In this document: piece after piece, positions 1-5,399 of the stretch | How positions within the stretch are numbered: the stretch's first letter is position 1 | Layout: each line of letters begins with the position of its first letter | DNA from: an uncultured Hippea sp. | GTDB lineage: Bacteria > Campylobacterota_A > Desulfurellia > JAADFJ01 | DNA length: 22,423 nucleotides | Direction: 5' to 3' | Assembly (NCBI GenBank): GCA_913009315.1 | Contig: CAJVZA010000026.1 | Location: 1 to 22,423 of the forward strand | The notes under the pieces: generated by a model | What the model was told of the DNA's origin: nothing | What the model saw: only the letters and a program-made list of their open reading frames with translations | The model's database searches: none | Program-made: the position numbers and the translations under genes

Positions 1-113
1 AAAAGTTGAACGCGGTAGCAATGGGAGATAAGACATAGGTGAAGATAAAAGCGATATATCAGTATATGGAGTAAGGAAAGAATATAGTTCAGTTCTTTTA
101 TTGTTTTTTTTTT
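1..113. other. Probable sequencing artefact beyond adapter
   Basis: This stretch lies outside the adapter at 114-179. Read on the minus strand, the P7 flow-cell sequence ends and is followed at once by a run of ten A (with the plus-strand T run at 104-113), then low-complexity sequence. This is the usual look of an Illumina read that has run off the end of its template. An 11-nt string at 53-63 (GATATATCAGT) repeats adapter plus index bases 135-145, so part of it may be a degraded second adapter copy. I see no gene and would not treat these bases as genomic. Confidence 0.75.
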
Positions 114-179
114 CAAGCAGAAGACGGCATACGAGATATATCAGTGTGACTGGAGTTCAGACGTGTGCTCTTCCGATCT
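114..179 (+). other. Illumina P7 index adapter (contamination)
   Basis: Positions 114-137 are the 24-nt P7 flow-cell sequence, starting CAAGCAGAAGACGG and ending ACGAGAT. Positions 138-145 are an 8-nt index, ATATCAGT. Positions 146-179 are the 34-nt TruSeq read-2 adapter, starting GTGACTGGAGTTC and ending GCTCTTCCGATCT. No mismatch to the adapter as I know it is visible. Genomic insert begins at 180. Translated on the minus strand it gives RSEEHTSELQSH, a known artefact peptide in draft-genome proteins. Confidence 0.98.
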
Positions 180-383
180 CTGAGCAGCCTTACTATGATC
201 CAGTCTTACGCCTTTGCCATTGTCATATAGAAGACCGATATTAAAACATACTTCCATAACTCCACTATCACACTCTTTTTGCCATCGTTGAATATTCTTC
301 TGACTATTTCTAGCGCTTGCTGAAACACTAAATCCCAACAATCCTGCTACTATAAAAGCAATAATCAATACCCTATACTTCAT
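180..383 (-). CDS. Sel1-repeat secreted protein, 3' end lost at adapter
   Basis: Partial gene, with about 68 genuine codons. The start at 383 is preferred over the longer frame from 440 because a GGGGG Shine-Dalgarno lies about 6 nt upstream and the protein then begins with a clear signal peptide: MKYR, a hydrophobic core of about 15 residues, and a cleavage region near SVSASA. The mature part has two Cys flanking a short acidic stretch (CDSGVMEVC). It then enters a Sel1/TPR-like helix pair with the typical features FNIGLLYDNGKGV and the start of the next helix, DHSKAAQ. Sel1 proteins are solenoid scaffolds for protein-protein contacts; many with paired Cys are periplasmic. The remaining repeats are missing because the sequence runs into adapter at 179, so the last 12 codons of the open frame are not real. 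Confidence 0.75.
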
Positions 384-627
384 AAAACCCCCTTTTGCTT
401 GAGAACTCCTGTATTTATATATCTTTTTTATTCTAATCATTGTTTCTACAAATTTCTATCAGTTTTCTTAGTATATGATAAACGCAGTCTATGGATATTT
501 CATTTACACTAAAACGACTAGAAAAGAAGTATTTTGATATGCTTTCTTACTCTTTCAAACTCTTTCAAAAAAAACCGGCAAAACTAAATCGGTATCAGGT
601 AATTTGGTTGACTGTTAGCTAAACTGA
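384..627. other. AT-rich intergenic stretch, no gene seen
   Basis: This is upstream of the Sel1 gene. I find no convincing coding frame, tRNA or repeat. It presumably carries the promoter of the Sel1 gene, but I could not pick one with confidence. Confidence 0.4.
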
Positions 628-735
628 TTATTTCTCTACAACCGAAAGCTGCCTTTTGTGTTCCAAATTTGCAAGATCAATTTTTTCTTTTTTCTTTATT
701 TCATTAATACGATGTTTTCTCAAACCGCCTTTCAT
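628..735 (-). CDS. Possible 35-aa Lys-rich small protein
   Basis: The frame opens with ATG at 735 preceded by a strong Shine-Dalgarno (AAAGGGGAG, 4 nt before the start) and runs 35 codons to TAA. The product is basic and probably helical: it starts MKGGLRKHRINEIKKK and ends RQLSVVEK. It has no signal peptide, membrane segment or Cys. I do not recognise a family. It could be a genuine small protein or the surviving 5' end of a decayed gene. The good ribosome-binding site is the main argument for it; the short length is the main argument against. Confidence 0.3.
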   Translation of the reverse strand: MKGGLRKHRINEIKKKEKIDLANLEHKRQLSVVEK

Positions 736-985
736 CGGGCTCCCCTTTACTATTTGCGATAGCATACAAATTTATAATCTTAGGTATAAGAGATAACCTT
801 TAACTTATAGCACTAAAGTATTTTTTGTCAAAATTTTACATATTATCCCTTAACTCGTACTTCTGTTTTGGTGTGCTGAGAAGAGGTCCAGATATAGATA
901 TTGATAATGCCAGCAGGAAGATCAACCTTAAAGAAATCGTTTTGAACAGGATACCCTCTGATCGGCAGATAATATCAGCTTAGTC
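736..985. other. Intergenic stretch, no recognised gene
   Basis: There is a plus-strand open frame of about 50 codons ending at a TAG near 985, but it has no plausible start codon with a ribosome-binding site and no recognisable motif. I read it as non-coding or decayed sequence. Confidence 0.35.
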
Positions 986-1017
986 TAATACCAAAATTAA
1001 TTTTCGTGTTGGTATTA
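986..1017. repeat. 9-bp perfect inverted repeat
   Basis: Arms TAATACCAA (986-994) and TTGGTATTA (1009-1017) are perfectly complementary around a 14-nt loop. No U-tract follows on either strand, so it is not a standard intrinsic terminator. It lies just beyond the 3' end of the decayed ORF at 1032-1187. Confidence 0.5.
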
Positions 1018-1031
1018 AAATATCTATTGAT

Positions 1032-1187
1032 TTAATTCATCATATTTTCTTCTCTATCTATCCTTTGCTTTAGTATTGCTAATAATTGCCCGAGTTCTCT
1101 CGCAAATTCCATCCCCGAACCGCCTTTTGAGTACTTGTCAAAGAATCCCAAAACTTCTGCGGCGTCAATTTCCCGAACACTGGATTA
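1032..1187 (-). pseudogene. Decayed or frameshifted ORF remnant
   Basis: Fifty sense codons are open between stops at 1187 and 1032. The composition looks coding: AAEVLGFFDKYSKGG, then GMEFARELGQLLAILKQRI, then acidic/basic residues to the stop. No ATG, GTG or TTG precedes the conserved-looking part. The overlapping +1 frame just upstream reads NNPVFGKLTP, which would join naturally onto AEVLGFF if a single-base frameshift is assumed near 1160-1165, and that frame itself carries a TAA further upstream. This suggests a small gene broken by frameshift and stop. I do not recognise the family. Confidence 0.3.
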
Positions 1188-1299
1188 TTAAGGATAAGTT
1201 ACGGGAGCGTCATCTTGCTTGACCGAGCTTTATATTGGACGACATGATCTTGACATAAGCCATAAGAATGCAACCAGTTATGATAGTCGATTCCGGTTT

Positions 1300-1349
1300 A
1301 CCGCGCAAAACTACGAGGTCATTCCGGCAAGCTGCCGGTAATGCGCGGT
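1300..1349. repeat. Nested GC-rich hairpin element
   Basis: Outer arms ACCGCGCA (1300-1307) and TGCGCGGT (1342-1349) pair perfectly over 8 bp. Inside them lies a second perfect hairpin, CCGGCA (1324-1329) with loop AGC and TGCCGG (1333-1338), extended by ATT/AAT around a one-base bulge. It is GC-rich in an AT-rich gap, 53 nt past the 3' end of the phosphatidyltransferase gene. It may act as a transcript-end structure for that operon, but no U-tract follows on the minus strand. A REP-like or mobile-element remnant is the alternative. Confidence 0.55.
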
Positions 1350-1401
1350 TTATATTTATTCATATAAACTTTGCGAGTTGATAACGATATATTTAATTCT
1401 G

Positions 1402-2046
1402 TTAAGCTCTGTTCCAGAACAGCAAGCCGTAGATAACTGTCAATGCTAATGTGTAGGCGACAAGAATATAAAACCATTTTCCAGCAAACTTGGGAGTTTT
1501 TACAGGAGCTAAATTTAACACCAGTAATATCATCAAAAGAACGTAAATAATTATTGAAAATACTTTATAACTAATAAAGCCTTCAAATAAAAACACAAAT
1601 GAGAGAATAACAATATTGTTATCTAATGCCAATCCTCTGTAGGTTTTATCGTCAATCAGACCGAAAACATTGAAGTAACTTAATCGGATAGCACTAACAG
1701 CAACAATCAAAAATGCTCCCGGTAGGAACCATGGACTGAACTTGCCATAGCTTAAGAGAAAAATAGCTGGGAATACTCCAAAACTTACAATATCAATCAG
1801 CGAATCAAGCTGCTCCCCAACGGCTCGATGGTGAGCTGTCCGCCCTTTAATTTGTCGGGCAATGATTCCGTCAGCCCAGTCAAATAAAACAGCCCACAGA
1901 ACTCCAATTATTGCGAGAGGAAAAATGCCCAAAATCGCATAGTAAATACCAAGGACTGCACACAACAGACCTGCAAGGGAGCAGAGATTAGGAATATCCC
2001 TGGCAAAATAGAGCATTGTGGGAGTATGCGGTTTAGAATTTGTCAT
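1402..2046 (-). CDS. PssA-like CDP-alcohol phosphatidyltransferase
   Basis: Integral membrane enzyme of 214 aa, the length typical of the family, with about six hydrophobic segments. The catalytic CDP-alcohol phosphatidyltransferase signature is present: D56-W-A-D59-G60-I-I-A63-R64, then G77, D81 and D85. The following VSFGVFPA is characteristic of the phosphatidylserine synthase (PssA) branch. The R64-to-G77 spacer is 12 residues rather than the usual 8. Family enzymes transfer a phospho-alcohol between a CDP-activated donor and an alcohol acceptor at the membrane. The start overlaps the upstream gene's stop as TAATG, so it is translationally coupled to the PLP enzyme. PssA would use CDP-diacylglycerol and serine. 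Given its neighbours it may instead use a CDP-aminoalcohol and diacylglycerol (inference). I therefore give no gene symbol. Confidence 0.85.
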   Translation of the reverse strand: MTNSKPHTPTMLYFARDIPNLCSLAGLLCAVLGIYYAILGIFPLAIIGVLWAVLFDWADGIIARQIKGRTAHHRAVGEQLDSLIDIVSFGVFPAIFLLSYGKFSPWFLPGAFLIVAVSAIRLSYFNVFGLIDDKTYRGLALDNNIVILSFVFLFEGFISYKVFSIIIYVLLMILLVLNLAPVKTPKFAGKWFYILVAYTLALTVIYGLLFWNRA

Positions 2047-3167
2047 TATTTGTGTGCCTGGCAGTTTTTTAAGTCCATTACCTTGATTAATGCTTCAACT
2101 AATTTACAATTCTCTGTTTCTGTACGGCTGGCAATACGAAGATAACGATCTGAATCAGGTTGTGTTTTGCCGGCACAGTCCTTTATATACATATTATGTT
2201 CAATAAACAATTTTTTGGTGATTTCCGGAGCACTTTGCGCATAATCAGGCAGGCGGCAAAAGATAAAGTTGGCATCAGGTTTAAAAACAGTCATGCCGTT
2301 AATGTTGCAAAGTTTTTTATACAGGCTGTTTCGGTCAGTTCGCACCTGTTTGCAGCTTGCAATAAATTCTTGTTTGTAATCCGGCAAAAGTCGTAAAAAC
2401 TCTTCTGCAAACCCGTTAATATTCCAGATATGCACTCCATTTCGCACGGCTTCTGCAAATTTAGAATTTGCCGTCAGCATATAACCGATCCTGAGTCCAC
2501 AGATACCGTAAGCTTTGCTCATACTTTTGAAAATCGTTATATTTTGGTATTTTTCGATTTCTTGTTCCATGCTATGCAGATCAGGATTCTCTGCAAAATC
2601 TAAAAAAGATTCATCAATAATCAGCATACAGTTATTGGTTTCAAGTTTTTTGGCAAGACGAATGAGATCGGACTTGGGAATCAATAAAGATGTTGGGTTG
2701 TTTGGCGTTACCACAACAGCCACATCGGCTTTGACTCTAATCACTTCCGCCGCAAATTTGTCAATATCCATCGTAAAGGATGGAAATTCAAGCGGGAACT
2801 CAACTACCTTGTCTGCAGGGGCAGCATTGACATATTCGTTAAAAGAAGGCACGGAAACGATTAACTTGTTTGATATATGCCCTGATACTATCTTTATTAA
2901 TTCAGAAGCTCCATTCCCCACTACAATCCTTTCAGCAGGTTGGTTGATTATTTTGCCAATAAGCCCGGCTAAGGCATTTTGCGCCACCGGATAATTCAGA
3001 ACAAGATCGTGAATCCGATCTTTAAAATTTGAAAAAACAGCCTCCGGTGGAAAATATAGATTATAAAGGTAGGCATGATCTACAAAATGATATCGATAAT
3101 AACCACCGTGTTGACCACAGATAAATTCGTACTTTTCCGCTTGAGTCTTATAATTATTTCGTATCAT
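2046..3167 (-). CDS. CobD/HisC-like PLP enzyme (aminotransferase or phosphoserine decarboxylase)
   Basis: Fold-type I PLP enzyme, 373 aa. Visible landmarks are GQHGG at 18-22 (the N-terminal HGG typical of the CobD branch), PNNP at 155-158, D185 in IIDESF contacting the pyridine nitrogen, K218 in SMSKAYG as the Schiff-base lysine, R226 in GLRIGY for the cofactor phosphate, and R344 in YLRIA for the substrate carboxylate. Histidinol-phosphate aminotransferase is the generic reading. The N-terminal HGG and the C-terminal stretch around IKDCAG resemble threonine-phosphate decarboxylase CobD and its serine-phosphate-decarboxylating relatives. No cobalamin genes are nearby. It sits between a cytidylyltransferase-like gene and a phosphatidyltransferase, which suggests it makes a phospho-aminoalcohol such as phosphoethanolamine (inference). 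Confidence 0.8.
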   Translation of the reverse strand: MIRNNYKTQAEKYEFICGQHGGYYRYHFVDHAYLYNLYFPPEAVFSNFKDRIHDLVLNYPVAQNALAGLIGKIINQPAERIVVGNGASELIKIVSGHISNKLIVSVPSFNEYVNAAPADKVVEFPLEFPSFTMDIDKFAAEVIRVKADVAVVVTPNNPTSLLIPKSDLIRLAKKLETNNCMLIIDESFLDFAENPDLHSMEQEIEKYQNITIFKSMSKAYGICGLRIGYMLTANSKFAEAVRNGVHIWNINGFAEEFLRLLPDYKQEFIASCKQVRTDRNSLYKKLCNINGMTVFKPDANFIFCRLPDYAQSAPEITKKLFIEHNMYIKDCAGKTQPDSDRYLRIASRTETENCKLVEALIKVMDLKNCQAHK

Positions 3168-3219
3168 ATGAAATTCTTGTTATTTTTTTAGTGTTGTGCG
3201 GTATTGCACCATTGTTCAA

Positions 3220-4014
3220 TTACGTGACCCAAAAAACAGGAACAGTTCTATCAGCTATACGATTGTATAATGGAAATAATTTTTCAGCCTTTGCCAGATC
3301 TTCAATAGTGTCTATTTCATACCATGGCTTGCTGTCAAAAGAGACGATATCAAAAGAGAGGTTGCCATCAGCAATCATTTCCGTAAATATGATTTCGTAA
3401 TAGTCGTTTGTTTTGCCATCCGAAATATGCTGATCTAATTTTTTGACAATATTGCGCCAGGAACTAAGCGAAATACAATAAATATTAACTGTTTTATATG
3501 AATTCACAGCAAGGCGGGCTTTGTTGTCCTTAAAAAATGCTTTAACTTGTTGAGATTGATTGATTGTAACATATGCTCCGTCCATCCACGTTTGCATCTT
3601 TGCAACAGCTATTTTATCAGGATACAGCATGGATTTCAGAAGTGAACTATCAAATACAAGATCACTTTCGAGCAGCAGGAATGGCTCATTGATAATTTCA
3701 CGAGCCATCCAGAGAGAATAGATATTATTGGTCGTCTTGTATAGCGGACTAAAAATGTAATCGATTGCAATGTCACCTATCCGAGTTCCCAGGAAATCCT
3801 TAATGCAATTTTCTAAATACCCTGTAACCACGACGAGACGTTTGAAACCATTTAGACTCAGATTTGAGATCAAACGTTCAAGTATCGACACGCCATTAAC
3901 TAACGTTAGGCATTTTGGGGCATTCTGCGATAATGGATAAAGGCGGCTGCCTGTTCCGGCTGCAAGAAGCAATGCGGTGGTCACAGGTTTTTTATGGATG
4001 TAGCTATATCTCAT
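3220..4014 (-). CDS. LicC-like nucleotidyltransferase
   Basis: Cytoplasmic nucleotidyltransferase of 264 aa. The N-terminal nucleotide-binding signature spans residues 17-36, starting LAAGTGSRLYPLS and ending APKCL, with K34 the conserved PK lysine. TTNNIYS at 94-100, the metal-binding ESDLVFD at 116-122, and WYEID near 231-235 followed by an ED-AE helix are features shared with phosphocholine cytidylyltransferase LicC and 2-aminoethylphosphonate cytidylyltransferase PntC rather than with sugar-nucleotide enzymes such as RmlA. The expected product is a CDP-activated amino-alcohol. It is the first gene of a three-gene minus-strand operon; the PLP enzyme follows after 52 nt. The start has only a weak AGAG ribosome-binding site. 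The exact substrate cannot be read from sequence. Confidence 0.8.
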   Translation of the reverse strand: MRYSYIHKKPVTTALLLAAGTGSRLYPLSQNAPKCLTLVNGVSILERLISNLSLNGFKRLVVVTGYLENCIKDFLGTRIGDIAIDYIFSPLYKTTNNIYSLWMAREIINEPFLLLESDLVFDSSLLKSMLYPDKIAVAKMQTWMDGAYVTINQSQQVKAFFKDNKARLAVNSYKTVNIYCISLSSWRNIVKKLDQHISDGKTNDYYEIIFTEMIADGNLSFDIVSFDSKPWYEIDTIEDLAKAEKLFPLYNRIADRTVPVFWVT

Positions 4015-4149
4015 ATATACTCTTTTTTAATTTTTCAACATCTTACTATGTTACAAGTTTCATTGTTGAAGGAAAACAAGTTCGTAGTATAGTCTATTTA
4101 TAAACAAATAGCTGATTATGTTAAGAAGCCAACATCCTTTTTTATGCAT
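4015..4149 (-). other. Leader of the headgroup operon
   Basis: About 135 nt are predicted between the promoter at 4156-4184 and the start codon at 4014. The leader contains a small hairpin (CTATTT/AAATAG near 4094-4112) and no evident small ORF with a ribosome-binding site. I do not recognise a riboswitch class. Confidence 0.35.
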
Positions 4150-4155
4150 ATTACA

Positions 4156-4184
4156 TTTATATACGTATAGTAAGTCCTTGTCAA
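4156..4184 (-). promoter_or_regulatory. Sigma-70-like promoter for the headgroup operon
   Basis: On the minus strand TTGACA (4179-4184, perfect -35) is followed after exactly 17 nt by TATAAA (4156-4161, 5 of 6 to the -10 consensus). Transcription should begin near 4149 and run into the nucleotidyltransferase gene. Confidence 0.65.
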
Positions 4185-4249
4185 ATATAATAACGATCAA
4201 GGTTAAAAAACTATTAATATTATATCTGAATTCTAAATAGTTATTCATA

Positions 4250-4267
4250 GGTTCTATCAATAGAACC
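4250..4267. repeat. 18-bp palindrome, possible operator
   Basis: GGTTCTAT (4250-4257) and ATAGAACC (4260-4267) are perfectly complementary around CA. It lies about 65 nt upstream of the minus-strand -35 element. The size and symmetry fit a dimeric regulator's site, but I cannot name a regulator. Confidence 0.4.
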
Positions 4268-4339
4268 GCTGTTATTAGAGCATTTTTGATGATTTAGATC
4301 AATAGGAACATAGTAGGAATTATTATGTCAAATGCAAAC

Positions 4340-4465
4340 AGGCTGTTGAAAAATGTCATTGCTGAAAATAGAGTGACGTAACAATCTCAAAAGACGTTGA
4401 CAATAAAGAAATTGCTTCGTACCTTTTGGTGCTCGCAATGACAAATAGGAAGTTTTCAACAGGCT
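4340..4465. repeat. MITE-like inverted-repeat element
   Basis: The ends are imperfect inverted repeats. The left end begins AGGCTGTTGAAAAA and continues TGTCATTGC (to 4362). The right end carries GCAATGACA (4435-4443) and finishes TTTTCAACAGGCT (4453-4465). Inside are ACAATCTC near the left and GAAATTGCTTCGTACC with GGTGCTCGCAATGAC near the right. That GTCATTGC / CAATCTC / ATTGCTTCG vocabulary is a widespread non-autonomous bacterial repeat. No transposase is encoded. The sequence continues an apparent minus-strand open frame, which I consider spurious. Confidence 0.65.
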
Positions 4466-4501
4466 CAAAATATTTGATAACAGTTGATGCAAATTAATAA
4501 A

Positions 4502-4519
4502 AGCACTATTATTAGTGCT
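4502..4519. repeat. Small perfect hairpin
   Basis: AGCACTA (4502-4508) and TAGTGCT (4513-4519) pair perfectly around TTAT. It lies between the two larger inverted-repeat elements and may be part of either. Confidence 0.4.
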
Positions 4520-4543
4520 GTTAATAGCATTGAGAAGTAGAGT

Positions 4544-4726
4544 AGGGGTCGCGTCTCGACATCTGTCTTCTTCAATCTTTTTCTCAAATCTCTCAACAGC
4601 TTTGGATGCGTAAAAGATGCGAACATACAGGCAGATTTTCAAAAAGGGGAGTTTTGAAAAGCGCGTCATAATATCTGGATAATATCGGAAGAATAACTTA
4701 ATGTCCAATGTCGAGACGCGACCCCT
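4544..4726. repeat. 183-bp element with perfect 19-bp inverted ends
   Basis: The left arm AGGGGTCGCGTCTCGACAT (4544-4562) is an exact reverse complement of 4708-4726. Each arm contains its own small palindrome (GTCG...CGAC), and a GTAG tetranucleotide overlaps the left edge at 4542-4545, as in REP elements. The 145 nt between the arms hold no recognisable gene. The structure suggests a MITE or REP-pair mobilised in trans. The right edge is 10 nt from the efp promoter. Confidence 0.65.
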
Positions 4727-4736
4727 GGGATATGTT

Positions 4737-4765
4737 TTGACCAATGAGTTCGTGTATGCTATCAT
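4737..4765 (+). promoter_or_regulatory. Sigma-70-like promoter for efp
   Basis: TTGACC (4737-4742) and TATCAT (4760-4765) are each 5 of 6 to consensus and are separated by exactly 17 nt. Transcription should start near 4772, giving a leader of about 20 nt with the ribosome-binding site AGAGGTGG at 4781-4788. Confidence 0.65.
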
Positions 4766-4792
4766 TGAATAAATAGATTAAGAGGTGGATAA

Positions 4793-5353
4793 ATGATAGA
4801 AACGAAGGATTTCAGCAAAGGAACAAAGCTTGAAATTGACGGCTATCCGTTTGAAATAATTTCTTATGAGCATGTAAAGCCGGGCAAAGGTAATGCTTTT
4901 GTCAGAACAAAATTGAAAAATTTGAAAAACGGCAATGTTATTGAAAGAACATACAAAACCAGCACGAAATTAAAAAAAGCTGATGTTGTGGAATCTTCGA
5001 TGCAGTATCTGTATCAGGACAAAAGCGGCTTTTTCTTTATGGATAATACAAATTTTGAACAGGTCTCTATACCTGAAGAGATCGTTGGAGATGCAAAGTT
5101 ATTTCTCAAAGAAAACGATAATGTTGATGTGCTATTTTTTAACGGAGATCCGATCGGCGTGAGCGTTCCCAAAACCGTAGTGATGAAAATAACAAAAACT
5201 CCGCCGGGATTCAAAGGGGATACCAATACCGGAGGAAAACCTGCAACAATAGAAACAGGAGCAACTATACAGGTTCCGTTTTTTATAAAAGAAGGCGATA
5301 AGATAAAGATCGATACAAGAACAAAATCGTATATCGAACGAGTAAACAAATAG
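4793..5353 (+). CDS. efp: Elongation factor P
   Basis: Translation factor of 186 aa, the standard length, that binds between the P and E sites of the ribosome and relieves stalling at polyproline. The N-terminal KOW-like domain holds VKPGKGNAF with K32 in the position of the E. coli modified lysine K34. The two OB domains follow, with VPKTVVMKITKTPPGFKGDT near 123-142 and the conserved ending around KIDTRTKSYIERV. The start is set by the strong AGAGGTGG site. It is the first gene of the plus-strand run, directly behind its own promoter. No lysine-modifying enzyme gene (epmA, epmB) is in this window, so the modification state is unknown. Confidence 0.97.
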   Translation: MIETKDFSKGTKLEIDGYPFEIISYEHVKPGKGNAFVRTKLKNLKNGNVIERTYKTSTKLKKADVVESSMQYLYQDKSGFFFMDNTNFEQVSIPEEIVGDAKLFLKENDNVDVLFFNGDPIGVSVPKTVVMKITKTPPGFKGDTNTGGKPATIETGATIQVPFFIKEGDKIKIDTRTKSYIERVNK

Positions 5354-5399
5354 AGTTTATTTTACATAATATACATTATCGGAAGTTGAATATACATAT

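Noticed and set aside
815-985. Plus-strand open frame ending near 985
   Set aside because: About 50 codons without a credible start, ribosome-binding site or motif.
1300-1349. Integron attC site
   Set aside because: The hairpin lacks the GTTRRRY/RYYYAAC core sites, and no integron integrase is present; the recombinase at 18434 is of Xer type.
1300-1349. Classical intrinsic terminator of the headgroup operon
   Set aside because: No U-tract follows the stem on the minus strand; it could still be a transcript-end structure of another kind.
4060-4260. 66-codon minus-strand frame upstream of the nucleotidyltransferase
   Set aside because: It overlaps the predicted promoter and leader, has no ribosome-binding site and no recognisable domain.
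4328-4765. 145-codon open frame on the minus strand
   Set aside because: It runs through both inverted-repeat elements and the efp promoter, and its composition follows the repeats (SLRAPKGT, RGRVSTLD), not a protein family.
5014-5349. 111-codon frame antisense to efp
   Set aside because: A shadow of the efp reading frame; efp is unmistakable.
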